A DNA stretch of 64,000 bases from Kocuria rosea (GCF_023715525.1 NZ_JAMBOG010000015.1:27331-91330); one strand, 5' to 3'; shown: positions 26,863 to 35,845, counted from the first letter of the stretch. The notes: generated by a model from the sequence alone, not told the origin. Numbers and translations: made by a program.

Positions 26863-27084
26863 GTGAGGTCCTCGGTGCTGTTCCCGTCCGCCGCCGCCCT
26901 GCTCCGCGGGCACGGCCTGCAGGGCGCGAGCGCGCAGGAGTCCGTCGAGCGGCTCGAGCGCACGCAGGGAGGCCGGGCGTCGGCGGAGTCCAGCACCTCC
27001 GCGGACGGCCCGACCTGCCTCACGACGATGCGGCTGGGGCGAGCCCGGCCGATGACGCCCCTCGACCGGGAGGAACCGGAATGA
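26863..27084 (+). CDS. possible small protein upstream of the esterase
   Basis: A 73-residue frame (VRSSVLFPSAAALLRGHGLQ ...) starts with GTG 7 nt after TACGCT (26850-26855), the usual leaderless arrangement in this window. Its stop overlaps the ATG of the following hydrolase (ATGA), which suggests coupling. No domain recognised; it may merely be the leader of the hydrolase mRNA. Confidence 0.42.
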   Translation: MRSSVLFPSAAALLRGHGLQGASAQESVERLERTQGGRASAESSTSADGPTCLTTMRLGRARPMTPLDREEPE

Positions 27085-27956
27085 GCATCACCATGGCCGT
27101 GACCGCGCGGGCGGTCGCCCTGCGGGCCCGCCTGACCCCGCGCCGGGAGGTGGAGCGGCTGCGGGGGCGCCCGTACCCGGAGCCGGCGGCGATCCCGGCG
27201 GACCTCGAGCGCAGCCACGCCGTGGAGCGCACCGAGGTCGCCGGGCGGCCGGTGATCCGCCTGGCCCCCCGCGCCGGGGCCGACGGCACCCACCTGGTGT
27301 ACCTGCACGGCGGGGCGTTCGTGATGCCGCTGCTCACCGCGCACTGGTGGATCGTCCGCGAGCTGGTGAGGGGCACCGGCGCCACCGTCACCGTCCCGCT
27401 GTACCGGCTGGCCCCGGAGGGCACCGCCGAGGAGGGCTACGACTTCCTCGCCGCCGCCTGGGCGGACCTGGTCCGGCGCCCGGGCGTGGAGCGGATCGTG
27501 GTGGCCGGGGACTCCGCCGGCGGCAACCTCGCGATCGGCCTCGCCATGGCCCTGCGCGACGCCGGGTCCCGGCCGCCCGACGAGGTCGTGGCCTTCTCCC
27601 CGGCCCTGGACGTCACCGCCAGCCACCCGGCGGTGCGCGAGCTGGACCCCCACGACCCGATGCTGTCCGTGGACGAGGTCCAGCCGCTGTGCGCGGCCTG
27701 GGCCGGGGCCCGGGAGCTGACGGATCCGCTGGTGAGCCCCCTGTACGGGTCCGCGGAGGGCCTGCCGCCCGTGCACGTCGTCCAGGGCGGGCGCGACATC
27801 CTCGCCGCCGACGCACTGGCCTTCGCGCGCAGCCTCCAGCGGGCCGGCAACCCCGGGCGGCTGATCTACGAGCCCGGCGCCTTCCACGTCTACGTCAGCG
27901 CGTACTGGACGCCGGAGGCCCGGCGGGCGCTGGGACACGTGCGCGGCCTGCTCTGA
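27081..27956 (+). CDS. alpha/beta hydrolase, hormone-sensitive lipase family esterase
   Basis: A 291-residue esterase. The oxyanion-hole motif HGGAF (~74), nucleophile elbow GDSAGGN (~148), acid in GRDILAAD and His in FHVY are all present, as in family IV esterases. It hydrolyses short-chain esters. GGGAGGAACC lies before the ATG. Confidence 0.87.
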   Translation: MSITMAVTARAVALRARLTPRREVERLRGRPYPEPAAIPADLERSHAVERTEVAGRPVIRLAPRAGADGTHLVYLHGGAFVMPLLTAHWWIVRELVRGTGATVTVPLYRLAPEGTAEEGYDFLAAAWADLVRRPGVERIVVAGDSAGGNLAIGLAMALRDAGSRPPDEVVAFSPALDVTASHPAVRELDPHDPMLSVDEVQPLCAAWAGARELTDPLVSPLYGSAEGLPPVHVVQGGRDILAADALAFARSLQRAGNPGRLIYEPGAFHVYVSAYWTPEARRALGHVRGLL

Positions 27957-28081
27957 GCCGCCCGCCGCATCGCGCGCCGGGTCGCGCGCCGGATCGCGCA
28001 CCGCGCGGGCCCGGACCTTGCCGACGGACCCGAAGTGCGGTTGCCTGGGAGGAGCGGAGCCGTCCGAAGGAGGCACCAGCC

Positions 28082-29680
28082 ATGACCGGACCGATCGTCC
28101 TCACGGGCGGGACCATCCACCTCGACGCCCGCGGCTCCTCCGCGGAGGCGGTCGGCGTGCGCGAGGGCTCCGTCGTCGCCGCCGGCACGCTCGAGGAGGT
28201 GACGGCCGCGCTGCCGGGCGCGCACCGCGCGGACCTGGAGGGGCGCACCGTGGTGCCCGGACTCGTGGAGTCCCACGTCCACCCGATCTTCTTCGGGCTC
28301 ACCGAGGCCTGGGTCGACGAGCGCAGCCCCCGCCGCAGGTCCGTCCCCGAGATCGTCGACGCGCTGCGCGATGCCCTCCCCGGGGTGGCCGACGGGGAGT
28401 GGCTGCGCGGCTGGGGCTACGACCACACCGCCCTCGCCGAGGGCCGCCACCCCACCCGGGACGAGCTCGACCAGGTCTCCACAGACGTCCCGGTCGTCCT
28501 CGCCCACGTCACCGCCCACCTCCTGGTGGCCAACTCCCGGGCCCTCGAGCTCGCCGGGATCCGGGACGACACCCCGGACCCCGCGGGAGGACGGTTCGTG
28601 CGCGACGACGCCGGGCGCCTCACGGGGCTGGTGCAGGAGCTGGGCGCGGTTGCGGCGGTGCTGGCGGCGGTGCCCCCGCCCGCGCCGGAGGACCTCACGG
28701 CCGCCGCGCAGCGGGCCCTGGCGCTCGCCGCCTCGCGCGGGATGACGACCGTGCACGATCTCGCCACCGGCTTCTTCGCCGGGTCCGCCGAGCTGGACGC
28801 CTGGGAGGCGCTCGACGCCGCCGGGCGGGTCCCGGTGCGGGTGGCGGCCTATCTGCGCGGGGACCTGCTGCCGGCGTTCCTGGCCTCCCGCCAGTTCGGG
28901 ACGGGGGAGATGTTCCGGGTGCACGGGGCGAAGTTCTGGGCGGACGGGTCGATCCAGGGGCTCACGGCGGCGCTGAGGGCCCCGTACGCGTGCGCGCACG
29001 ACGTCACGGGTGAGCTGCTCCTCACCCGCGAGGAGCTCGTGCACCTGGTGACGACCGTGGACGCCGCCGGGGGTCAGGCCGCGGTGCACGCCAACGGGGA
29101 CCGGGCGCTCAGCACGGTCGTCGAGGCCTTCGCGGCCGTGCGCGCCGAGGGCTGCCGCCGCGGCGGGCGCCACCGGGTCGAGCACCTGCAGATGGCCTCG
29201 CCCGAGGACCTCGCCGCCCTCGCCGCCGCCGGCGGCGTGGCCTCGGTGTTCGTCAACCACGTCTACTGGTGGGGCGATCGGCACCGCGACGTGTTCCTCG
29301 GCGAGGAGCGCGCGGCGCGGATCGACCCGCTGGCCGACGTCGCCGCGTCCGGGCTGCACTTCGGGCTCCACTCGGACTGCCCCGTGACCCCCATGGACGC
29401 GCTGCGCACGCTGTGGACCGCGGTGACCCGGCGGACCAGCGGGGGAGCGGTGCTCGGGCCCGAGCAGCGGCTCACCCCGGCCCGGGCGCTGCACGCGCTG
29501 ACGGCGGACAGCGCCTGGCTCATCGGGACCGAGTCCCGCTCCGGGACGCTGCACCCCGGGATGGACGCGGACCTCGCGGTGCTGGAGACGGACGTGCTCG
29601 CCGCGGACCCGGAGGAGCTGGAGCACGTAGAGGTCGCCGGGACGATGGTCGGCGGGAACTGGGTGTTCGGCGGGGTGTGA
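28082..29680 (+). CDS. YtcJ-like metal-dependent amidohydrolase
   Basis: A 532-residue amidohydrolase of the YtcJ type. It has the metal motif VESHVHPIFFG near residue 65, KFWADGSIQG at ~285 with a carbamylation-type Lys region, HANGDRA and HRVEHLQM carrying metal His residues, and HSDCPVTPMD near the C terminus. The family hydrolyses C-N bonds in cyclic or N-acyl substrates; the substrate here is unknown. The start ATG follows GAAGGAGGCACC. Confidence 0.85.
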   Translation: MTGPIVLTGGTIHLDARGSSAEAVGVREGSVVAAGTLEEVTAALPGAHRADLEGRTVVPGLVESHVHPIFFGLTEAWVDERSPRRRSVPEIVDALRDALPGVADGEWLRGWGYDHTALAEGRHPTRDELDQVSTDVPVVLAHVTAHLLVANSRALELAGIRDDTPDPAGGRFVRDDAGRLTGLVQELGAVAAVLAAVPPPAPEDLTAAAQRALALAASRGMTTVHDLATGFFAGSAELDAWEALDAAGRVPVRVAAYLRGDLLPAFLASRQFGTGEMFRVHGAKFWADGSIQGLTAALRAPYACAHDVTGELLLTREELVHLVTTVDAAGGQAAVHANGDRALSTVVEAFAAVRAEGCRRGGRHRVEHLQMASPEDLAALAAAGGVASVFVNHVYWWGDRHRDVFLGEERAARIDPLADVAASGLHFGLHSDCPVTPMDALRTLWTAVTRRTSGGAVLGPEQRLTPARALHALTADSAWLIGTESRSGTLHPGMDADLAVLETDVLAADPEELEHVEVAGTMVGGNWVFGGV

Positions 29681-29745
29681 GCGCCCGCACCGGGTACTCT
29701 CGCCGTACATCCTGTCGAGGGCGGCCCGGCTGCCGAGGAGGACGC

Positions 29746-30069
29746 ATGAGCGTGCAGATCGACGAGCACGGCGCCGTGACCGCCAACGGACGGCCCGTGG
29801 ACTACGCCACGGCCTACGGCTGGTGCGTCGACTCGCCGGAGACGATCACCGGCCTGGTTCGGGACACGAAGGCCTTCGTCACCGTGATCGCCGCGGCCGA
29901 GCACGCCGGTCCCGAGGAGCAGGCCGCGGCCGTGCGGCAGGCCTTCGTGGCCGGGGTGCCCCGGGAGCCTGGGGTCACCTGGGCCGGCGGGGAGCCGCAG
30001 GGCCCCGGACCGAACACCCCGGAGCCGGCCGAGGGCGGGGAGGACGTGCCCGCGCCCGGGTTCCCCTGA
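29746..30069 (+). CDS. hypothetical protein
   Basis: A 107-residue acidic protein (MSVQIDEHGAVTANGRPVDY ...) with a Pro/Gly/Glu-rich tail. No family recognised. TACTCT at 29694-29699 is a plausible -10 and CCGAGGAGGACGC is a strong ribosome-binding site, so expression is likely. It converges with the AraC gene, only 11 bp apart. Confidence 0.65.
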   Translation: MSVQIDEHGAVTANGRPVDYATAYGWCVDSPETITGLVRDTKAFVTVIAAAEHAGPEEQAAAVRQAFVAGVPREPGVTWAGGEPQGPGPNTPEPAEGGEDVPAPGFP

Positions 30070-30080
30070 GCGTCCGCTGA

Positions 30081-31046
30081 TCAGCCGCGCGCCCGGGCCC
30101 TGAACTGCGCCGGGGAGAGCCCGAACTCCTGCTTGAAGCTCCGGGAGAAGTGCGCGGCGTCGGGGAAGCCCCACGCCGCCCCGATGCGGGAGACCGGGCG
30201 GTCGGCGTGGGCCGGGTCCAGCAGCGCCCGGCGGCACTGCTCCAGGCGCCGGTGCCGGATCCAGGCGGAGAGGGTGCGCTCCTCCCCCTGGAACACCTCG
30301 TGCAGGCGCCGGACCGAGAGGAACAGGTGGGCGGCGATCATCGGGGGACCGAGCCGCGGGTCGGCGAGGTGGTCCTCGGCGAAGGCCCGCGCGGCGGCGC
30401 GCAGGGCCTCGTGCCCCCCGGCGTCGTCGTCGCCGCCCGCGTCCTCGGCCCGTTCGGTGAGCACCGCGCCCACCAGGTCCACCGCGGAGCGCCCCAGCCG
30501 GGCGGCGGAGCGGCCGGCCAGCACGTGCATCCGGTCGGAGAGCCCGCCCAGGAAGTCCGCGGCCAGCGCGCCGACGCCCTCGTCGCCCGGCAGCCGGGTC
30601 GCGGTCACGGACGACACCGCGCCCCGCGGCAGCTCGAGGCCGGTGCCGGGGAGCATGAGCACCAGGAGCCGGGCCTCCGGGAACTCCAGCCGGTAGGGGC
30701 GGTCGGTGTCGTAGACGACCATGTCGCCGGGCTCCAGCACGGCGGTCCGGCCGTCCTGCTCGACCGCGCACGTGCCGCCGAGCTGGAGGCCGAACTTCAC
30801 CGTCCCGCCGGACGCGGTGGAGGGCGCACCGTGCTCCACGACGTGCCGCGTCGCGTGGATGTGGCTGATCCCGACCTGCTCGGAGGACCGGTGCTCGATC
30901 CGTGCGCGGAAGGTGACGCGCTCGGTGGTGTCCACCTCGAGCGGCACGAACACCGCAGAGGCCAGCCGGGCGAAGTCGGCCGCGGAGGTGGCGAGCAGGG
31001 GACGTGACGATCCCCGCTCGCCGCGCTCCGCGACTGCTGCTGACAC
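30081..31046 (-). CDS. AraC family transcriptional regulator
   Basis: A 321-residue regulator. The N-terminal cupin-like sensor (FGLQLGGTCAVEQDGRTAVL, MVVYDTDRPYRLEFPEARL) is of the AraC_binding_2 type, and the C-terminal double helix-turn-helix ends AAHFSRSFKQEFGLSPAQFR. It precedes, on the same strand, the aldehyde dehydrogenase that it probably controls together with the GMC oxidoreductase. A GACAAG block like those in the shared promoter lies upstream of it (31108-31113, minus strand). Confidence 0.88.
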   Translation of the reverse strand: MSAAVAERGERGSSRPLLATSAADFARLASAVFVPLEVDTTERVTFRARIEHRSSEQVGISHIHATRHVVEHGAPSTASGGTVKFGLQLGGTCAVEQDGRTAVLEPGDMVVYDTDRPYRLEFPEARLLVLMLPGTGLELPRGAVSSVTATRLPGDEGVGALAADFLGGLSDRMHVLAGRSAARLGRSAVDLVGAVLTERAEDAGGDDDAGGHEALRAAARAFAEDHLADPRLGPPMIAAHLFLSVRRLHEVFQGEERTLSAWIRHRRLEQCRRALLDPAHADRPVSRIGAAWGFPDAAHFSRSFKQEFGLSPAQFRARARG

Positions 31047-31138
31047 CGCCCGGGCCCCTTTCCGCCGCCGGAGATCTGTGGTCTACATCATGGTGGGATG
31101 CGGGCGGCTTGTCGACGCGTCCACGTCGGACGGAGGCG

Positions 31139-32590
31139 TCAGGAGGCGATGACCTTCGGCACGCCGAGCGCCTTGAGCCCCTCCACCCCGAACTCCACGC
31201 CGTGCCCGGAGCTCTTGATGCCGCCGAAGGGCATGCGGGGGTCGACGGCGCCGTGCTTGTTGATCCACACGGTGCCGGCCTGGATCCGGGCGGCGACCTC
31301 GCGCGCCCGGCCCAGATCGGATCCCCACACCGAGGCGCCGAGGCCGACGTCGAGGCGGTTGGCCATGTGCACGGCGTCGTCCACGGAGGAGTACTTCACG
31401 ATCGGCAGCGCGGGCCCGAACTGCTCCTCGGTCACGAGGGGGTTGTCGTCGTCGAGGTCGGCCACGAGCGTCGCCGGGTAGAAGTACCCCGGCTGCTCCT
31501 CGACCGGATCGCCGCCGAGCAGCACCCGCCCGCCGCCGGCCCGGGCCTGCTCCACGAGGTCGGCGACGATCTCGTACTGCGCCCGGTTCTGGAGCGGGCC
31601 GAGCACGTTCTTCTCGTCCCGCCCCTCGCCCATCGGCATGGCCGCGGCCACCTCGGTCAGCGCCTCGCACACGGCGTCGTAGACGTCCTCGTGGACGTAG
31701 AGGCGCTTGAGGGCGGCGCAGGTCTGACCGGTGTTGATGAACGCGCCCCAGAACAGGCCCTCGGCGATGGCCTTCGGGTCCGCGTCCGGCAGGACGATGC
31801 CGGCGTCGTTGCCGCCGAGCTCCAGGGTCAGCCGGGTCAGGGAGTCCGCGGCCGAGCGCATGATGGCCTTGCCCGTGGCGGTCGAGCCGGTGAACATCAG
31901 CTTGTCCACGCCGGCGTGGCCGGACAGCGCCTCGCCGACCTCCCGTCCGCCCGCCACCACGGTGAGCAGGCCCTCCGGCAGGACCTGGTCGAGGACGTGC
32001 GCCAGTCCCAGGACGGAGAGCGGGGTGTACTCGGACGGCTTGGCCACCACGGTGTTGCCCATCCGCAGGGCCGGGGCGATCTGCCAGACCGAGATCATCA
32101 TCGGCCAGTTCCAGGGGCTGATGGCCCCCACGACGCCGATGGGGTCGTAGTGGAGGACCGCGTGGCCGGTCTCGTCCTCGAAGAGCGTCTCCGGCTCCAG
32201 GGGCAGCGATGCCGTGGCGCGCAGCCAGGCGACCGCACCGCCGACCTCGAACAGGGCGTTCGGCCCGTTGTGCACCGGCTTGCCCTGCTCGCGCGAGAGC
32301 AGCTCGGCGAGCGCGGCGGCGTTGGCCTCGACGGCGTCGGCGGCCCGCAGCAGCAGCGCGCAGCGCTCGGCGTCGGGCACGGCCGCCCACTCGCGCTGCT
32401 TCGCGCGGGCCCGGGCCAGCGCCTGCTCCAGGTCCTCGACCGTGGACTCGTGGACGCGGCCGACCAGCTCCCCGGTGGCGGGGTCGAGGATCTCGCGGCC
32501 GCCCGGGTCGGTGATCGCCGCGAGCAGGTCCTGGTAGGTGAACGTGGCCGGGGCGGTGGTGGCGGTGCCGGTGCCGGTGTCGGTGGTCAC
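31139..32590 (-). CDS. NAD(P)-dependent aldehyde dehydrogenase
   Basis: A 483-residue ALDH superfamily enzyme. It has ISPWNWPMMI, catalytic Glu in LTLELGGNDAG (~255) and catalytic Cys in FINTGQTCAALKR (~290). It oxidises an aldehyde to an acid, plausibly the product of the divergent GMC oxidoreductase, in the manner of betaine aldehyde dehydrogenase with choline dehydrogenase. GTG 32590 was chosen because AAGGAGCCCACC precedes it; the longer frame reads into the promoter. Confidence 0.88.
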   Translation of the reverse strand: MTTDTGTGTATTAPATFTYQDLLAAITDPGGREILDPATGELVGRVHESTVEDLEQALARARAKQREWAAVPDAERCALLLRAADAVEANAAALAELLSREQGKPVHNGPNALFEVGGAVAWLRATASLPLEPETLFEDETGHAVLHYDPIGVVGAISPWNWPMMISVWQIAPALRMGNTVVAKPSEYTPLSVLGLAHVLDQVLPEGLLTVVAGGREVGEALSGHAGVDKLMFTGSTATGKAIMRSAADSLTRLTLELGGNDAGIVLPDADPKAIAEGLFWGAFINTGQTCAALKRLYVHEDVYDAVCEALTEVAAAMPMGEGRDEKNVLGPLQNRAQYEIVADLVEQARAGGGRVLLGGDPVEEQPGYFYPATLVADLDDDNPLVTEEQFGPALPIVKYSSVDDAVHMANRLDVGLGASVWGSDLGRAREVAARIQAGTVWINKHGAVDPRMPFGGIKSSGHGVEFGVEGLKALGVPKVIAS

Positions 32591-32631
32591 GGTGGGCTCC
32601 TTCGGCGGAACGGACGGGTGCTGCCCCCATC

Positions 32632-32781
32632 GTGACCCGCGCCACACCGCGGCACCTTGTCGCTCAGGGCAGAGCTCTTGACGCAGAGCGCGCGATCTCC
32701 GCCCGGACTCCCGCGCTGCCGGTCAAGACGTCCGCGCACCCGGACAAGGCGCCCCGATGTGGCGGGGATCACACTGGGCCC
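32632..32781. promoter_or_regulatory. mirror-image double promoter/operator between ALDH and GMC genes
   Basis: Four blocks occur once towards each gene with identical spacing. Plus strand: GTCAAGA 32722, GACAAGG 32743, TGTGGCG 32758, TCAC 32769. Minus strand: the same blocks begin at 32682, 32661, 32646 and 32635. Steps are 21, 15 and 11 nt on both sides. The first two blocks form direct repeats 21 nt apart, a usual AraC-family arrangement, and the TCAC block leads into -10-like hexamers CACACT (plus) and CACGAT (minus). The plus hexamer ends 6 nt before the GMC ATG. Confidence 0.65.
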
Positions 32782-34377
32782 ATGAGCGAATCGACCACCA
32801 AGATCTACGCCGTCGTGGGCGCCGGCACCGCCGGCAGCATCCTGACCCGCCGCCTCCTGGACGCCGGCCACGAGGTGATCCTCCTGGAGGCCGGCGACCA
32901 GGACCACAACCCCGCGATCCACCTCGTCTCCCGCCTGGGCGAGCTGTGGCACTCCCCGCAGGACTGGGACTACTTCACCGTTCCCCAGCAGCACGCGGAC
33001 GGCCGGGTGATCCACTGGCCGCGCGGGCGCGTGCTCGGGGGCTCCCACGCGCTCAACGCCACCATCTGGGTGCGCGGGGCCGCGCAGGACTACGACGCCT
33101 GGGCCGCCGACGGCTGCCCGGGGTGGTCCTGGGCGGACGTGCTCCCGTGGTTCCAGGCGCTCGAGACCTACCGCCCGCCCGCCGGCGAGGCCCCGGACGA
33201 GCGCCGCGGCACCGGGGGCCCGATCCCCGTGGTGCAGGACTACCCGCTCAACCCGATCTTCGAGTCCATCGTCGAGGCCGCGGAGCAGGTGGGCGTGGCC
33301 CGCAACGCGGACTACAACGCCGGCACGCTCGACGGCGTCTCCCAGCAGCAGATCAACGTCCGGGACGGGCGGCGGTTCAACACCTGGATGGCGTACGTGA
33401 AGCCGGTGGAGGACCATCCGCGCCTGACCCTGCGCACCGGGGTGCTCATCCACCGGGTCCTCGTCGAGGACGGCCGTGCGGTCGGGGTGGCGGTCGTCCC
33501 CCTGGCCGACCCGGAGGCCGCTCCTGAGGAGATCCGCGCGGACGAGGTCGTCCTGTGCGCCGGGGCGCTGGACTCGCCCAAGATCCTCCTGCGCTCCGGC
33601 ATCGGCCCCGCCGAGCACCTGAGCGCCGTCGGCGTCCCGGTGGTCCACGACCTGCCCGGGGTCGGCGAGAACCTCCACGACCACCTGCTGGCCCCGGTCA
33701 TCGCCGAGGCCACCGCCCGCACCATCGAGCACCCCGAGTCCGACTGGTCCGTCACCCAGACCCACCTGTTCTGGCGCTCGCGCCCCGACCTGGACGTCCC
33801 CGACACCCAGCCGATCCACTTCTCGGTGCCCATGTACGACGAGCGGATGACCGGGCCGGCCAACGCCTTCACCCTGCACTCCGGGCTCGTCCGCCCGTAC
33901 TCCCGGGGAACGCTGCGCCTGACCGGTCCGGGGCTCGCCGACCCCGTGGCCCTGGACCCGAACATCTTCGACGACCCGCGCGACCGCGCGGCGCTGCTGG
34001 CCTCCTTCCGCCAGGCCCGCGCCATGGTCGCCACGCCGCCCCTGGCGCAGGACTGGGGTGCCGTGGAGCTCTACCCCGGCCCGGAGGTGCGCACCGAGGA
34101 GGAGGAGATCGCCTACCTCCACCGCTTCGTGACCACCTACCACCACCAGGTCGGCACGTGCCGCATGGGCACCGGCCCGGACGCGGTGGTCTCCCCCGAG
34201 GACCTGCGCGTGCACGGGATCGGCGGCCTGCGGGTCGTGGACGCCTCGATCATGCCGCGGGTGCCCAGCGGCAACACCAACGCGCCCACGGCGATGATCG
34301 CCGAGCGCGCCGCGGCCCTCATCACCGAGGGGGACAGGTCGCCGACCGCCGCGGAGGCGCTCGGCACCACGGTCTGA
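32782..34377 (+). CDS. GMC family oxidoreductase (choline dehydrogenase-like)
   Basis: A 531-residue flavoprotein. It has ADP-binding VVGAGTAGSILTRRLLDAG, GMC signature 1 RGRVLGGSHALNATIWVRG, signature 2 CAGALDSPKILLRSGIGP, and the C-terminal active-site His region TYHHQVGTCRMG with VPSGNTNAPTAMIAE. It oxidises a primary alcohol to the aldehyde that the divergent ALDH could use. ATG 32782 lies 6 nt after a -10-like CACACT, so the mRNA is probably leaderless. An upstream in-frame extension runs through the operator and is rejected. Confidence 0.88.
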   Translation: MSESTTKIYAVVGAGTAGSILTRRLLDAGHEVILLEAGDQDHNPAIHLVSRLGELWHSPQDWDYFTVPQQHADGRVIHWPRGRVLGGSHALNATIWVRGAAQDYDAWAADGCPGWSWADVLPWFQALETYRPPAGEAPDERRGTGGPIPVVQDYPLNPIFESIVEAAEQVGVARNADYNAGTLDGVSQQQINVRDGRRFNTWMAYVKPVEDHPRLTLRTGVLIHRVLVEDGRAVGVAVVPLADPEAAPEEIRADEVVLCAGALDSPKILLRSGIGPAEHLSAVGVPVVHDLPGVGENLHDHLLAPVIAEATARTIEHPESDWSVTQTHLFWRSRPDLDVPDTQPIHFSVPMYDERMTGPANAFTLHSGLVRPYSRGTLRLTGPGLADPVALDPNIFDDPRDRAALLASFRQARAMVATPPLAQDWGAVELYPGPEVRTEEEEIAYLHRFVTTYHHQVGTCRMGTGPDAVVSPEDLRVHGIGGLRVVDASIMPRVPSGNTNAPTAMIAERAAALITEGDRSPTAAEALGTTV

Positions 34378-34861
34378 CGGCCGCGGACCGGAACGGAGCG
34401 CGGATCCCCGAGGCGCCCGTGAGGAGAACGGGGCCACGCCGGGGAAACGTCGGGGAAGAACGTCTTTTCCTTTGCGGAATTCCCACGGGGTCATGAGGAT
34501 TCCCTGCGGAAGTCGCCTTTCCTTCCGCGGGAGGAAAGGCGATTCCGTGTCGGCGATCCGACCTTTCGCGGAGCTCTCCCCGCAGGCTGCGACGCCATGA
34601 CAGGGCCGTCGGCGCCGAACGCCCCGGTCGAAGCTCCGGACCCGAACCCGCAGGTCAGCGCGATGTCCGCCTCAGGTGGAGGCCCCCTCGGGGTCCGTCC
34701 CGGGCGCCCCGGGGCGGGCCGCCCGGGGGCGGCGGAGGATTTCTCGCTGGACAAATGTCCAGATCGAGATGTGACCGTGATCAGAACGTGACTTTTCCGT
34801 TATTCATCGGTTAGTGTGCTCTCCGTGCCGCTCGCCCAACCGATCGGCACCCCTGTGCACA
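34378..34861. other. intergenic region before the riboswitch
   Basis: This stretch is AT-richer than its surroundings. It contains a hairpin near 34508-34546 and a probable promoter for the riboswitch transcript (GTGACT at 34789-34794, 17 nt, TAGTGT at 34812-34817). A 64-codon frame at 34597-34791 (MTGPSAPNAPVEAPDPNPQ) has no ribosome-binding site or recognisable domain and is not called. Confidence 0.5.
34508..34546. terminator. hairpin, probable terminator of the GMC gene
   Basis: GGAAGTCGCCTTTCC pairs with GGAAAGGCGATTCC (14 bp, one bulged G) around a 10-nt loop, 130 nt after the GMC stop codon. There is no clear U-tract. Confidence 0.4.
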
Positions 34862-35025
34862 TCGCCGAATTCTGCCGGTGCCCGGGGCCCCCCAGAACAC
34901 ATCGCTCGGCAGAAGCGGGGGAACCATGACCGGCCCCACCCCCGGGGCCTAGGGGTTAAGTCGACAGGGCCCCCACCCTGCGGCCGGGTGTCTCCCACCC
35001 GCATCCGACAGCTCACCTCGCAGGC
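34862..35025 (+). ncRNA. ydaO/yuaA-type c-di-AMP riboswitch
   Basis: The leader of the NlpC/P60-like gene carries the conserved blocks of the ydaO aptamer in order: CGCCGAATTCTGCC, GGCAGAAGCGGGGGAACC, GGGGTTAAGTCGACAGGGCC, and the diagnostic 3' end CGACAGCTCACCTCGCAGGC. In actinobacteria this class controls cell-wall hydrolases and resuscitation factors, with c-di-AMP usually switching expression off. Its 3' edge lies 20 nt before the start codon, next to GGGAGGAC. Exact boundaries are approximate. Confidence 0.85.
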
Positions 35026-35044
35026 AAGAGGGAGGACATCACTC

Positions 35045-35539
35045 ATGCCCGTGTTCCAGTCCCGCACTGCCCGCCACCGCGCCGAGAGCTCGTTCCGCCT
35101 CGGGCGCACCGTGACCCTGGCGGCCGCCGCCGGGGCCCTGGCGCTCAGCAGCGTCGCGCCGGCCCAGGCCGCCCCCGCCGCGGCCCCCCGGCAGGTCGTC
35201 AGCACCCAGTCGGCCAAGGCCGCGACCATCGCCGCCGCCGCGAAGAACCAGCTCGGGGTCCGCCAGGACTGCACCAGGCTGGCCACCAAGGCCCTGAGCG
35301 CCGCCGGCATCAACCACTACGGCTGGCCGGCGTCCTACCTGAAGCTCGGCTCGCGGGTCTCCGCCGCCCAGGCCAAGCCCGGTGACCTGGTCTACTACGC
35401 CAACGGCGGCATGGGTCTCGCCCACATCGCCGTGTACATCGGCGGCGGCAAGGCCGTCCACGGCGGCTGGAACGGCTACCAGACGGTCATCCAGACCGTC
35501 CACGTCGGCTCCGGCCCCGTCTACATCCGCGTGCGCTGA
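35045..35539 (+). CDS. secreted NlpC/P60-like peptidoglycan hydrolase
   Basis: A 164-residue secreted protein. The signal peptide (basic RHRAESSFRLGR, then TVTLAAAAGALALSSVAPAQA) ends near residue 42. The mature domain is a small NlpC/P60-like papain fold: nucleophile in VRQDCTRLATKALS, GDLVYYANGGMGLAHIAVYI with the catalytic His, and a further His in AVHGGW. Its position behind a c-di-AMP riboswitch supports a cell-wall remodelling role. It is shorter than two-domain Rpf or P60 proteins and has no visible wall-binding module. Confidence 0.85.
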   Translation: MPVFQSRTARHRAESSFRLGRTVTLAAAAGALALSSVAPAQAAPAAAPRQVVSTQSAKAATIAAAAKNQLGVRQDCTRLATKALSAAGINHYGWPASYLKLGSRVSAAQAKPGDLVYYANGGMGLAHIAVYIGGGKAVHGGWNGYQTVIQTVHVGSGPVYIRVR

Positions 35540-35553
35540 CCCTGCGCACCGGA

Positions 35554-35601
35554 TCCGGGGGCGCGGTTCCCGGTCGTCCCGACGCGAACCGCGCCCCCGG
35601 A
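35554..35601 (+). terminator. strong hairpin terminator
   Basis: A perfect 16-bp stem (TCCGGGGGCGCGGTTC with its complement at 35586-35601) with a 16-nt loop begins 14 nt after the stop codon of the NlpC/P60-like gene. From here to the catalase start (35846) I see no gene; the remaining ~240 bp is likely the catalase promoter and leader. Confidence 0.88.
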
Positions 35602-35845
35602 CTCCCTGTGCGCCCCGCGGGCCCCTGACCGCCTCGTGACAGGTCTGTCGCGCCCTCGATGCCCGGCAGGCCCCGGCTCCGTCGCGCAGCCGGCCCCCGC
35701 CGGCCTCTGCGCGAGGACCGGGGCGGAGTTGTGCGTCGTCCCGGTGAAGTGACGTAATGGTCAGTGTGCTGGCAGTTCCGGGTGGTGCGAGCCCCGGGAG
35801 CGGTCGGCGTCCTGGAACGTGTCGACGACGGTTGGGAGAGCCACC

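Noticed and set aside
34597..34791. 64-codon frame upstream of the riboswitch
   Set aside because: No ribosome-binding site, Pro/Gly-rich composition, and it runs into the promoter of the riboswitch transcript.
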